From: Gammaproteobacteria bacterium
GTDB lineage: Bacteria > Pseudomonadota > Gammaproteobacteria > Pseudomonadales > Azotimanducaceae
DNA length: 64,000 bases
Reading direction: 5' to 3'
Assembly: GCA_026707945.1 (NCBI GenBank)
Contig: JAPOVV010000045.1
Location: 93,844 to 157,843, forward strand
Shown piece after piece: positions 8,439-17,780 of this stretch; positions within the stretch are counted from its first letter, which is position 1; each line of letters starts with the position of its first letter. The notes beneath the pieces are model-generated. The model ran no database searches, had not been told where the DNA came from, and worked only from the letters and a program-made list of their open reading frames with translations. The position numbers were made by a program, and so were the translations under genes.

Positions 8439-10070
8439 ATGGCTCTGCATTTCGCGAACGCATGGGAAGCTGTCGCTCGAGAACAACCAAACCACACCGC
8501 ACTAATCTGTGGCGACAGAGAAGTCACGTGGGGTGAGTACGACAGGCGTGCCGCATGCCTCGCAGATCTGCTAACCGCACACGGCTTAGGTCATGACTCC
8601 AAGGTCGGTATCTACGCACATAACTCGAACGAGTACGTCGAAGCACAGTATGGCGTATTCAAGATCGGTGGCTGTCCGGTCAACGTGAACTACCGATACA
8701 AAGCGGAAGAATTGATCTACCTCCTCGACAACGCAGATGCTGAAGCCGTGTTCTTTCAAGGGTGCTACGCAGCGCGTATCTGGGAGATTCGGCGAGACCT
8801 CCCTAAGGTCAAGCTATTCGTGCAGATCGATGACGGTACGGAATCTCTCTTAGACGACTCAATTGAGTACGAGAGAGGTATTCGAGAAGCGTCCCCCTTA
8901 AAGGAAAGCGATCACTCGCCCGATGACGTTTACATGCTCTATACGGGCGGCACCACGGGTATGCCCAAAGGTGTCATGTACAGTCACGGCCAGTTTATTG
9001 GCGCCATGCTCGCGAGTCTGAGAGCTCTAGATTTGCCCAATCCTTCAACGACCGATGAATTGCTCGAGGTTAACAGAGTATTGCGTGATCGTGACCTATC
9101 GCCGATCTGCCTTCCCGCGTGCCCATTGATGCATGGTACGGGTATGTGGCTAGGTACGATGGTGCCTCTACTTCAAGGTGGCACCGTCGTCACGATTTCA
9201 AAACTCGGCTTGGATCCACATGTACTTTGGAGTGAAGTCGAGCAAAACAAGGTGTCATCGTTGGTCATCGTCGGCGATGCATTCGCACGACCAATGCTAG
9301 AAGCGCTAAACGATGCTAAAGCTGCGGATCGCGCTTACGACATCTCATCTTTAAAACAGATTACGTCGAGTGGTGTTATGTGGAGTCGGGAGGTCAAGCA
9401 AGGGATGCTCGAGCATCACGATATGACGCTACTTGATGCGATGGGATCGACGGAAGGGGGTATGGGGTCGTCGGTCGCGACGCGTGACGAACCTGCAGAT
9501 ACAGCGAAATTCAAGCTCCAACCCGGAGTTAAGGTATTCGACGATCACGACCATGAAATCGAGCCTGGTAGTGGTGACGTAGGAAAATTGGCGACCAGCG
9601 GTTTGGTGCCGCTCGGGTACTACAAGGATCCCGAAAAATCTGCAGCAACTTTTCGGACCGTGAACGGCGTTCGGTACAGTTTTCCCGGTGACTTCGCGAC
9701 GGTTGAAGCTGACGGATCGATCACATTACTCGGACGCGGTAGCAACTGCATCAACACTGCGGGTGAAAAGGTCTATCCAGAGGAAGTCGAGGAAGCGCTT
9801 AAAAAACACCCGGCTGTCGATGATTGCCTTGTTGTAGGAGTGGCCGATCCTCGGTTCGGGCAACGCATCGTTGCATTAGCTTCATTGCGCGAAGGTGAAC
9901 AGATAGATGAGGCTGCTTTGATCGACTTTTCACGTGAGCATTTGGCCGGCTACAAACTACCCAAGCAACTTCTGCTATTGGATGAAGTCAGGCGCGCACC
10001 AAACGGTAAAGCCGACTACAAGTGGGCTCGACAGACGGCCGAATCGCAGCTCAACGCACCGAGCAACTAG
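8439..10070 (+). CDS. Acyl-CoA synthetase (AMP-binding, class I adenylate-forming)
   Basis: 543 residues. The ATP-binding signature YTGGTTGMPKGVMYSH lies near residues 168-183, the A5-like DAMGSTEGG follows, the FPGDFATVEADG hinge region precedes the C-terminal domain, and the catalytic Lys sits in APNGKADY near the end. It activates a carboxylic acid to its CoA thioester through an acyl-adenylate. It resembles the FadD3/FadD17-like steroid and branched-acid ligases more than housekeeping FadD, but the substrate is unproven. A second, different acyl-CoA synthetase follows 25 bases downstream, suggesting a fatty-acid or hydrocarbon-derived acid degradation unit. Confidence 0.88.
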   Translation: MALHFANAWEAVAREQPNHTALICGDREVTWGEYDRRAACLADLLTAHGLGHDSKVGIYAHNSNEYVEAQYGVFKIGGCPVNVNYRYKAEELIYLLDNADAEAVFFQGCYAARIWEIRRDLPKVKLFVQIDDGTESLLDDSIEYERGIREASPLKESDHSPDDVYMLYTGGTTGMPKGVMYSHGQFIGAMLASLRALDLPNPSTTDELLEVNRVLRDRDLSPICLPACPLMHGTGMWLGTMVPLLQGGTVVTISKLGLDPHVLWSEVEQNKVSSLVIVGDAFARPMLEALNDAKAADRAYDISSLKQITSSGVMWSREVKQGMLEHHDMTLLDAMGSTEGGMGSSVATRDEPADTAKFKLQPGVKVFDDHDHEIEPGSGDVGKLATSGLVPLGYYKDPEKSAATFRTVNGVRYSFPGDFATVEADGSITLLGRGSNCINTAGEKVYPEEVEEALKKHPAVDDCLVVGVADPRFGQRIVALASLREGEQIDEAALIDFSREHLAGYKLPKQLLLLDEVRRAPNGKADYKWARQTAESQLNAPSN

Positions 10071-10095
10071 ACCCTTCAAAAGGCGAGTTCTAACT

Positions 10096-11754
10096 ATGGG
10101 TATGCAACGTACTCCGCTCCTCATGTCCCGCCTCATCGAACGCGGCGCAACGATTTCTCCGAATAGCGAGATCGTGACCGCGACTGAATCGGGCACACGA
10201 CGACAAACGTATGCGGAAACAAGCGCGCGAGCGCATCAATTGGCAGGCGCCTTAAAGAATGCAGGTATCGGTATTGGCGATCGTATCGGCACCTTTATGT
10301 GGAATAGCTCTCAGCACGTTGAGGCATACCACGCGACAGCGGGGATGGGCGTCGTACTTCACACGTTAAACACGCGGTTGTCCGAGAAGGACTTGGAATA
10401 CATAGTGAATCACGCGGCGGATCGGCTCATCCTAGTTGATGAAGACGTGGTTCCGATCATGGAATCACTTCAGCCAAAGTTACCAAGCGTTCAACAGTTT
10501 GTCATCGTCGAGGAATCCGGATTCGATATCACAACCACGACATTGCCAAACGCCGTGACCTACGAAGATTTCATTCGCGGCTACCCGACCGATATCGAAT
10601 GGCCAGAACTTGACGAGTATGCGCCTCTTGGCTTGTGCTACACGAGTGGAACGACGGGAAACCCTAAAGGTGTTGAGTACGAACATCGCGCCCAGTATCT
10701 GCACACCATGACGATTGGATTGACCGATTCGATGAATCTATCAGCGACCGACACCTTGTGTGGCATCGTGCCGATGTTTCATGCGATGGGTTGGGGCTTA
10801 CCTTGGGCGGCGCTTATGCTCGGGTGCAAGCAGGTGCTTCCGCATCGGTTCATGCAACCCGAACGTGTACTCCAGTTGATGGCAGACGAAGGGGTAACGC
10901 TATCGGCAGGCGTCCCCACTATTTGGCAAGGACTACGAGCAGCGATTGAAGCCAATCCCGAGAAGTTTGATCTTTCAAACCTTCAACGACTCACGTGCGG
11001 TGGCTCGGCGCCACCGGTCTCGCTCATTCAGTGGTATTGGGAGACGCTTGGAGTTGAAATCATCCAAGGTTGGGGTATGACAGAGATGAGTCCACTAGGT
11101 ACGTTGTCACGTCGTATCGCCAAGCACGGTGACGAGAACCGCTCGATGGACGATCGCTATGTTGACATGGCGAAAGCGGGATTGCTCATGCCGGGATTGG
11201 AATTAGACGTGTTCAACGAGAACCATGAACCGCTACCGCACGACGGCGAACAGATTGGTGAAATCTATGTAAGAGGACCGTGGATTTGCCACGAGTACTT
11301 TCACGATCCGCAACCGGATAAGTTCTATGAGGATTGGCTCATAACCGGCGACGTTGGGAAGATCGACGCGGATGAATACCTGATCATTGCGGATCGATCA
11401 AAGGATTTGGTGAAGAGCGGCGGTGAATGGATTTCTTCGGTTGACCTTGAAAACACGATTGTTTCGATCGATGGTATTCAGCAGGCGTGCGTCGTCGCGC
11501 AACCGCATCCGCGTTGGGATGAACGACCTGTCGCACTAGTGATATTAGGCCCAGACGCCGACGTCACTAGCCAAGAGATTATTGACCATTGTGCGAGTTC
11601 GTTTGCTAGATGGCAGCTACCCGACGAAGTCCTGTTCGTTGACGAAATTCCTCTCACGTCAACTGGCAAGATGGATAAGAAGACGGTACGAGCTAACCTT
11701 CAGGCGGAAGGATATGTCCTGCCTGAGCTAAGAGACACAGAAAGCGCCGCATAG
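10096..11754 (+). CDS. Long/medium-chain fatty acid-CoA ligase
   Basis: 552 residues from the ATG giving MGMQRTPLLMSRLIERG; the longer open frame upstream overlaps the previous gene and has no family similarity. The P-loop YTSGTTGNPKGVEYEHRA, the GWGMTEMSP motif, the TGDVGKIDADEYL motif and the catalytic Lys in TSTGKMDKKTVR are all present. It resembles the AlkK-like medium-chain acyl-CoA synthetases. It is arranged in tandem with the preceding synthetase but clearly diverged from it, so it is not a recent duplication. Confidence 0.9.
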   Translation: MGMQRTPLLMSRLIERGATISPNSEIVTATESGTRRQTYAETSARAHQLAGALKNAGIGIGDRIGTFMWNSSQHVEAYHATAGMGVVLHTLNTRLSEKDLEYIVNHAADRLILVDEDVVPIMESLQPKLPSVQQFVIVEESGFDITTTTLPNAVTYEDFIRGYPTDIEWPELDEYAPLGLCYTSGTTGNPKGVEYEHRAQYLHTMTIGLTDSMNLSATDTLCGIVPMFHAMGWGLPWAALMLGCKQVLPHRFMQPERVLQLMADEGVTLSAGVPTIWQGLRAAIEANPEKFDLSNLQRLTCGGSAPPVSLIQWYWETLGVEIIQGWGMTEMSPLGTLSRRIAKHGDENRSMDDRYVDMAKAGLLMPGLELDVFNENHEPLPHDGEQIGEIYVRGPWICHEYFHDPQPDKFYEDWLITGDVGKIDADEYLIIADRSKDLVKSGGEWISSVDLENTIVSIDGIQQACVVAQPHPRWDERPVALVILGPDADVTSQEIIDHCASSFARWQLPDEVLFVDEIPLTSTGKMDKKTVRANLQAEGYVLPELRDTESAA

Positions 11755-11799
11755 CCGTTGGTACGGTGAATGTTTGATTCTCCAAACTGAGTTTTACCA

Positions 11800-12780
11800 A
11801 TGCCACAGATTCTGGTTGAAGGAATAAGCAAGACATTTCGTGTTGCTGAACGGAATCCGGGTTTCTTAGGGGCGTTTGGAGGGTTGTTTCATCGTCGGCA
11901 CCGCTCGATAGATGCATTGCGCGACGTTTCCTTTAGTATCGATGAAGGCGAATTGGTCGGATACATCGGTCCTAACGGCGCAGGAAAATCCACAACCATC
12001 AAGATCCTATCCGGGATTCTCGTACCCAGTTCAGGCCGATGTGAAGTAGATGGTCGTGTTCCGTGGAAGGAACGGCGGGAGCACGTCGCCTCCATCGGGG
12101 TGGTATTCGGACAGAGGACACAGCTATGGTGGGATCTCCCTGTCATTGAGTCTTACGACCTATTGCGCGATATCTATCGTGTGCCTCACTCGAGATACGA
12201 ACACACGCGGGATGAATTGATCGAAATGCTGGATCTCGGGTCTTTGTTGGATATCCCGGTTCGGCAACTTAGTCTCGGACAGAGGGTCCGCTGTGACATC
12301 GCCGCCGCATTACTTCATGAACCAAGCATCTTGTTTCTTGACGAGCCGACGATCGGGCTAGACGCAGTGTCGCAGCTGAGTGTACGTGCATTCATCAAGC
12401 AATTGAGTCGTGACCACAAAGTGACGGTACTACTCACTACGCATAACCTCGACGACATTGAAGCGCTTTGTGATCGGATACTCGTGCTTAGCGACGGTCA
12501 GTTACTCATGGATGGTTCGATTGCCGAGCTCCGCGATCGCTACGGGGACGGAAGGTACGTTGCAGTCGAACTCGAATCGTTTGCAGCCGTCGCACCGGAA
12601 CACGAAGAGCGAATTGTCGAGCGATCGGATTCCCATATCCTGTTCAGTGTGGCGTCGGATGTGCCGAAGTTCATCGACGATGTACTCAGCAATTATCCCG
12701 TGAAGGATCTCCTAGTCACGCATCCTCCCATCGAGCGTGTTGTCGCGACGATGTATCAGGCTGAACGCATCGAACACTAG
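11800..12780 (+). CDS. ABC-2 transporter ATP-binding protein (COG4586-like)
   Basis: 326 residues. Walker A GPNGAGKST (about residue 59), the LSLGQRVR signature, Walker B LFLDEPTIGLD and the switch His in LLTTHNL are intact. The N-terminus (KTFRVAERNPGFLGAFGGLF) and the long spacing before Walker A are typical of the COG4586 ATPases that pair with COG4587 and COG3694 permeases; those two follow immediately. The trio is presumably an exporter, and the substrate is not known for this family. Confidence 0.9.
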   Translation: MPQILVEGISKTFRVAERNPGFLGAFGGLFHRRHRSIDALRDVSFSIDEGELVGYIGPNGAGKSTTIKILSGILVPSSGRCEVDGRVPWKERREHVASIGVVFGQRTQLWWDLPVIESYDLLRDIYRVPHSRYEHTRDELIEMLDLGSLLDIPVRQLSLGQRVRCDIAAALLHEPSILFLDEPTIGLDAVSQLSVRAFIKQLSRDHKVTVLLTTHNLDDIEALCDRILVLSDGQLLMDGSIAELRDRYGDGRYVAVELESFAAVAPEHEERIVERSDSHILFSVASDVPKFIDDVLSNYPVKDLLVTHPPIERVVATMYQAERIEH

Positions 12781-12817
12781 CGCGATCGCCATTTACGAAC
12801 TCTAGATAAGTCAAAAG

Positions 12818-13657
12818 ATGCCCTCGTTAACTACTGCGCTTCTTCGTAGCTACACGGCAGTGGTCGCAGCTCGTTTTCGCTTGCTCCTGCAGTACCGCGC
12901 TGCCGCTCTCGCCGGTGTCGCGACGCAGATTTTTTGGGGCTGCATCAAGCTCATGGTGCTGGGCGCGTTTTACGCAGCCGCGGTAACGACTCCCCCGATG
13001 ACGTTTACTGCAATCGTTGCTTATGTGTGGTTAGGTCAGGTCTTGATCGGTTTATTACCCTGGAATCATGACCCGGAACTACAGGAGCTGTTCACGAGCG
13101 GTGGCGTTGCGTACGAGTTACTTCGACCATTGGACCTATATTGGTTCTGGTTTGCTCGCACACTTGCGTTTAGAACCGCACCGACTTTATTGAGGATGGT
13201 TCCGGGGATCATCTTCGCGACCTTGATTTTGCCATTGATTGGCTTACCCGAGTGGGCGTTACCGGCGCCCGCAAGCATGACACACGGCTTGATGTTCGCT
13301 TTGTCGTTTACCGTCACCGTGATGTTGTCTTGCGCGATCACGATCTTGATCACGATTTCGATGTTCTGGTTAATCGAAGCTCGTGGTCTGTCGACTTTCA
13401 TGTACGGGGTCGTGCCCGTTTTCTCTGGCATGATCGTTCCGTTACCGCTATTCCCAGATTGGATGCAGCCGTTCCTGCAGTACCAACCGTTTCGTGGATT
13501 GTGTGACGTGCCGTTTCGGATTTACTCTGGCGATATCCCCCTATCGATGGCCGGACAAGAAATTGCATTTCAATTTGTGTGGGTCGTCATCTTGATCTTG
13601 TTCGGTTACGGTCTGATCGCACGTGCGCGTGTGCGTTTGGTGGTGCAAGGCGGATGA
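12818..13657 (+). CDS. ABC-2 type permease (COG4587-like)
   Basis: 279 residues with six predicted membrane segments and an N-terminal RFRLLLQYRAAALAGVATQI typical of the COG4587 permease. It follows the ATPase gene by 37 bases, and its TGA stop overlaps the ATG of the next permease (ATGA), so the two subunits are translationally coupled and probably form a heterodimeric channel. Confidence 0.85.
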   Translation: MPSLTTALLRSYTAVVAARFRLLLQYRAAALAGVATQIFWGCIKLMVLGAFYAAAVTTPPMTFTAIVAYVWLGQVLIGLLPWNHDPELQELFTSGGVAYELLRPLDLYWFWFARTLAFRTAPTLLRMVPGIIFATLILPLIGLPEWALPAPASMTHGLMFALSFTVTVMLSCAITILITISMFWLIEARGLSTFMYGVVPVFSGMIVPLPLFPDWMQPFLQYQPFRGLCDVPFRIYSGDIPLSMAGQEIAFQFVWVVILILFGYGLIARARVRLVVQGG

Positions 13658-14460
13658 TCGCGGCGATAAGACTCTTTGGTCGGCTGATGATGATCGCCAT
13701 CCGAAGTCAGATGCAATATCGCAATGCGTTCTTATTAATGGTTTTAGGCACGTTTTTAACGAGTATGGTGCAAGCGATTGGCATCTGGGCACTATTTGAC
13801 CGGTTCGGGAATCTCGGGGTGTGGTCGGTCGCCCATGTCGCCTTTCTTTATGGGACAATCAACATTGTTTTCGCAACCGTAGACATTACGGCACGTGGAT
13901 TCGACACGTTCGGTTCTTCTCTTATTCGTACTGGTCAATTCGATCGAGTCTTGGTGAGACCAGCCAGTCCCGTGATTCTCGTAGCCGCTCGTGAAGTCGC
14001 ACTACATAAGTTAGGTCAATTGCTGCAGGGCATACTCGTATTGATCTATGCGTTTGTAACGCTAGACATCGATTGGACAATAGGTCGAATTGCACTGTAC
14101 GTGTTCGCGGTTTCTAGCATGTACGCGTTCTTCTATGCAATTCAAATCGTACGTGCGACGATGAGTTTTTGGACGATTGAAACCTTAGAAATACTCAATA
14201 CGATCTCTCACGGGGGTATGGAAACAGCGCAGTATCCGATGTCGATTTACAAGGAATCGTTTACGAATTTTTTCACTTATGTCGTTCCGCTTGCATGTGT
14301 TGCTTACTTTCCGATGGTGGGCGTCCTGAATATGCCTGATCCGCTTGGCAGTACACTGCTAACTCAATCACTCGCGCCGTTGGCTGGATACGTCTTCTTC
14401 GCTGTCTGCCTCTCATTCTGGATCTTCGGCATGAAGCGCTATCAATCGACCGGATCGTGA
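13654..14460 (+). CDS. ABC-2 type permease (COG3694-like)
   Basis: 268 residues starting at the ATG overlapping the previous stop. N-terminal LFGRLMMIAIRSQMQYRNAF is followed by about six membrane spans. DITARGFDTFGSSLIRTGQF and FDRVLVRPASP are characteristic of the second permease of this ABC trio. It is the third gene of the exporter unit. Confidence 0.85.
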   Translation: MIAAIRLFGRLMMIAIRSQMQYRNAFLLMVLGTFLTSMVQAIGIWALFDRFGNLGVWSVAHVAFLYGTINIVFATVDITARGFDTFGSSLIRTGQFDRVLVRPASPVILVAAREVALHKLGQLLQGILVLIYAFVTLDIDWTIGRIALYVFAVSSMYAFFYAIQIVRATMSFWTIETLEILNTISHGGMETAQYPMSIYKESFTNFFTYVVPLACVAYFPMVGVLNMPDPLGSTLLTQSLAPLAGYVFFAVCLSFWIFGMKRYQSTGS

Positions 14461-14502
14461 ATACGTACTAGCTATCTCAACAGATGTAAGAGGACCACGT
14501 TG

Positions 14503-15447
14503 ATGCTTCCTAAAGAGACAGATTTCGATCACCTAAGGTTTGATCCGACACAAGGCGTTGTTATCCGCGATCCTCCTGGACAGGGGTATGGCTACTGGGC
14601 GGGTGGGCATAAGGTCTCATTTGATGAACGTACAAACCAGTTTGTACTTTTCTATCGAGAACGAACGCCATTAGAAAAGGGGCGAGGCGCGCGCTGTGCG
14701 CTTGCTACGAGTTCCAACGGTATCGAATTCGCGGATGTATGGTCCGCAACCAAAGAGGAATTCGCGGCATCGTCAATCGAGGTAGGACATTGCGTACGAG
14801 GATTAGATGGCCGCTGGAAGTTCTATGTCTCATACGAAGTTGAAGGTGCGAGGTATTGGCGCGTTGATTTGCTCGAAGGAGACGAACTAAATTCGATTCA
14901 AGCGCAAGCCAGACGTACCGTCTTTCAACCGCAGGCGTTTGGCCAAGGCTCACTTAAAGATCCGGTCGTATATGTACGCGATGGGTGCTACTCCGTTTTT
15001 CTCGCGGGGGCAAGCACCAATGCGCCGCGTAGAGACGGCGATATTTTCCACGTAGGCGGCGGCGACGCGACTTTCTTAGCAACGTCGACTGACGGTAAGT
15101 ACTTCACGTCAATTCGTCGCGTCTTCGAGCCACCGAATAGCGATACGTGGCATGGTCGCAGGGCGAGAATCAACTCGATCATCAAAGAGAACGACGGGTG
15201 GCTCGCGTTCTACGATGGCGGTCGAAATTTCTACGACACGTACGAAGAGTGGTGTGGACTTGCGTGGAGTGCGGATGGGATCAAGTACGAACGGTTGGAC
15301 CAAGTACAACCGTGGATTCAATCGCCTTTCGGTTGTGTTCGTTACGTCTATGCTCACGATGCGGGCGAGCAAGTGTTCTTCTACTACGAATATACGCGTG
15401 AGGATGGATCACATGATCTACGCGTAAGTGTCGTTAAGCGTCGCTAG
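14503..15447 (+). CDS. Beta-propeller glycosidase-like protein (GH43/GH130-type fold), function unproven
   Basis: 314 residues from an ATG placed eight bases after an AAGAGGA ribosome-binding site. Repeated blades include FDERTNQFVLFYRER, DGRWKFYVSYE, SLKDPVVYVRDGCYSVFLAG, NDGWLAFYDGG and GEQVFFYYEYTREDGSHDL, the pattern of five-bladed propeller glycoside hydrolases or phosphorylases. Acidic residues in LKDPVV and YDGG may be catalytic, but a specific family cannot be assigned. No signal peptide is seen, so it probably acts in the cytoplasm. It sits just after the ABC exporter on the same strand, so the two may be linked. Its stop overlaps the stop of the convergent dihydroorotase-like gene. 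Confidence 0.65.
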   Translation: MLPKETDFDHLRFDPTQGVVIRDPPGQGYGYWAGGHKVSFDERTNQFVLFYRERTPLEKGRGARCALATSSNGIEFADVWSATKEEFAASSIEVGHCVRGLDGRWKFYVSYEVEGARYWRVDLLEGDELNSIQAQARRTVFQPQAFGQGSLKDPVVYVRDGCYSVFLAGASTNAPRRDGDIFHVGGGDATFLATSTDGKYFTSIRRVFEPPNSDTWHGRRARINSIIKENDGWLAFYDGGRNFYDTYEEWCGLAWSADGIKYERLDQVQPWIQSPFGCVRYVYAHDAGEQVFFYYEYTREDGSHDLRVSVVKRR

Positions 15448-16778
15448 TTTGATCGATCGTACGTCAGCGCTTGACCCTGTGGCGCGTCGATGATGTCAGT
15501 GGCGTCGTACACCAACGTTCCGTTCACAAACGTATGAGTAATTCTGGAAGCAAAAGTGATTCCGCCGAACGGCGACCATCCGCACTTCGCAAAGATCGGT
15601 TCATCATCGATGGACGTGCTTTGAGCGCTGTCGATGACCGCGATGTCCGCGAAGTAACCCTCGCGTAGATAGCCACGGCTTGACACGTCATATAGCTGGG
15701 CGGGTGCGTGTGACGTTTTGCGTACCAACGTGGTTACATCAAAGATACCTTCGATGACATGCTCGAATAACGCGAGTAAGGCGTGTTGCACCAAGGGTAG
15801 TCCAGCAGGAGCTAACGCGAAAGGTTGCTGCTTTTCGGCCATCGTGTGCGGCGCGTGATCCGTCGCGATGACATCAATGCGATCCTCGAGCAGCGCTTTG
15901 CGTAACGCGAGCTGATCGGCACGTCGTTTGATCGCAGGATTGCACTTGATCAATGACCCCTTGGACTCGTACCACGCATCATTGAAGTACAAGTGATGGA
16001 CACATACCTCTGCCGTAATACGTTTAGACTCGATCGGACCGGTTTCGAATAAGACCATCTCGTCAGCGGTGGTGAGATGCAATATATGCAGTTTCGATCC
16101 ATGTTCCTTTGCTAGCGAAACGGCTAGCTCGGAGGACTTAAAGCAAGCTTCCCGGGAGCGAATGAGCGGATGCTGGCTTGGCGGCATGTCCTCGCCGAAT
16201 TCGGACAACGCGGCGCGCTCATTCTCAACGATCGTAGGCGTGTGCTCACAGTGCGTGGCGATAAGAATCGGGCAGGACGCAAAAATGCCGTGCAACGTTT
16301 CTTCGTTGTCGACGAGCATGTTGCCGGTCGAAGCGCCCATGAACACCTTAACCCCACAAGCGAGGTTTGGATCGACCGACTTAATCGCCTCAAGATTGTC
16401 GTTCGTTGCGCCTAGGTAAAAGCCGTAGTTAGCGTGTGAAACATCCTGCGCCCTCGCGATTTTTGCGCGTAATCTGTCTTCGTTGATTGTTTGCGGAACG
16501 CAGTTGGGCATTTCCATATAACTGGTGATCCCGCCCGCGACTGCGGCTCGCGATTCCGTAGCGATTTCACCTTTATGCTCAAAACCTGGCTCACGGAAAT
16601 GAACCTGATCATCGATCATGCCTGGAATAACCCACGCGCCGTTGACATCAATTTCAATCTGACCAGAAGCGGTGCCTCCGACTTGAGAGATTCGTTCTCC
16701 GTCCATTGCCAGGTCACCTTCAAGCGTGCGACCTTCATTGACGAGAGTGCCGTTTTTTAAGACTACGGAGTGCGGCAA
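15444..16778 (-). CDS. Dihydroorotase-family amidohydrolase
   Basis: 444 residues of the type I dihydroorotase/amidohydrolase family. The bridging Lys is in GVKVFMGAS (Lys144), metal-binding His are in ATHCE (His176) and LHILHLTT (231/234), and the catalytic Asp is in VIATDHAPH (Asp307). The first metal motif reads DDQVHFREPG, so the usual HxH is QxH (Gln58, His60). The same substitution occurs in a recognised clade annotated as dihydroorotase, for example in Bacteroidetes. It may make dihydroorotate for pyrimidine synthesis or act on a related cyclic ureide. It is divergent from the selenoprotein gene, with 70 bases between starts. Confidence 0.82.
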   Translation of the reverse strand: MPHSVVLKNGTLVNEGRTLEGDLAMDGERISQVGGTASGQIEIDVNGAWVIPGMIDDQVHFREPGFEHKGEIATESRAAVAGGITSYMEMPNCVPQTINEDRLRAKIARAQDVSHANYGFYLGATNDNLEAIKSVDPNLACGVKVFMGASTGNMLVDNEETLHGIFASCPILIATHCEHTPTIVENERAALSEFGEDMPPSQHPLIRSREACFKSSELAVSLAKEHGSKLHILHLTTADEMVLFETGPIESKRITAEVCVHHLYFNDAWYESKGSLIKCNPAIKRRADQLALRKALLEDRIDVIATDHAPHTMAEKQQPFALAPAGLPLVQHALLALFEHVIEGIFDVTTLVRKTSHAPAQLYDVSSRGYLREGYFADIAVIDSAQSTSIDDEPIFAKCGWSPFGGITFASRITHTFVNGTLVYDATDIIDAPQGQALTYDRSN

Positions 16779-16848
16779 GAATTAATCCTTGTATCTACGG
16801 CTTAGCAACCAGTGACGTCGGCACAATGAAATGCGCTGATTCGACCCT

Positions 16849-17730
16849 ATGTATGATATTTCGATGCATAAAGCCCAACCAGTTCAATACATGGAACGCA
16901 CGCGTCTCTATTACGAGGCGCAAGGATTCGAGCGCGCTTATCAATGGGCGCAGCACGATGAAGTGCCGTTCACCCCGCTCAACAAACCACTGAAAGAGTC
17001 GCGGGTTGCAATCGTCACAACGGGTGCGCGGTATGACAGATTACTTACGGATCCACGTTTCGTTGACTCCGGGGACATCAGTGAATTGCCCTCGCATTTG
17101 TTCGCTCGCGATCTCGCGTGGGATAAAGAAGCGACACACCTCAACGACTTGGGGTCATACCTGCCTGTGCGAGTTCTGCAAAAGTTAGCAGCAGATGGGC
17201 ACATCCATAGTGTCACGCCACGTTTTCATTGCCTCCCAACTGAGTACAGTCAACGTCGTACACGCGAAACGGACGCGCCCGAGATTCTCGAACGCTGTCA
17301 GGAGGATCGAGCAGATCTCGCTTTGCTGGTGCCGTTGTGACCGGTTTGCCATCAGTCCGTTGGACTGACAGCACGTCATCTTGAAGCCAATGGTATTCCG
17401 ACCGTGGTACTTGGGTCGGCGACCGACATCATCGAACACTGTGGTGTTCCGCGTTTTTATTTCGTCGACTTTCCATTGGGAAACCCTTGTGGGAAGCCGT
17501 ACGATTTAGAGATGCAGCGAAACATTGTGGGAGCTGCCTTAGATCTGTTAGAAACGGCCTCGCGACCGCGAACGGTGGTTAAGGACCCCAATAATTGGGG
17601 AAGCGACGAATGGCGGCAACGCTACATGGAGATCAAGCCGGAAGATCGTGAGCGAATGCTGCAGCAAGGTGAGGAGCGACGTCGTAAGCGCCAACACTTG
17701 CGAGAGATCGGTCACACGCGTCAAGATTAG
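16849..17730 (+). CDS. Probable selenoprotein: glycine/betaine/proline reductase selenoprotein B-like, UGA at codon 164 read as Sec
   Basis: 293 residues if the in-frame TGA at 17338-17340 is decoded as selenocysteine. Reading through gives VPL-U-PVCHQSVGL, a UxxC redox motif (Sec164, Cys167) at the position where the GrdB/PrdB family carries Sec. The frame continues without interruption for 130 further codons with normal family-like sequence (IPTVVLGSATDIIEHCGVPR, FYFVDFPLGNPCGKPYD). The N-terminal half (YMERTRLYYEAQGF, EVPFTPLNKPLKESRVAIVT) also fits this family. A strong hairpin lies just downstream of the UGA. No GrdA, GrdC or PrdA partner is adjacent, so this looks like the stand-alone version found in aerobic marine proteobacteria, whose substrate is unknown. 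A 50-base gap precedes glcD on the same strand. Confidence 0.85.
17352..17368 (+). promoter_or_regulatory. bSECIS-like hairpin following the in-frame UGA
   Basis: TCAGTCC-GTT-GGACTGA forms a perfect 7-bp stem with a 3-nt loop beginning with G. Eighteen bases separate the UGA from the first loop base. This fits the bacterial SECIS rules: a short hairpin inside the coding region, apical loop roughly 16-37 nt after UGA, and G at the start of the loop for SelB recognition. It is also translated as HQSVGLT. Confidence 0.75.
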
Positions 17731-17780
17731 TTTGCCGCGTATTGCGTGGCTTTAAAGCAGCACGAGTAGGTCGATGAACG

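Noticed and set aside
16849..17730. Two separate hypothetical genes or a nonsense-mutated pseudogene
   Set aside because: Both halves are in one frame, family-like throughout, the stop is UGA at the expected Sec position with a Cys three codons later, and a SECIS-like hairpin follows.
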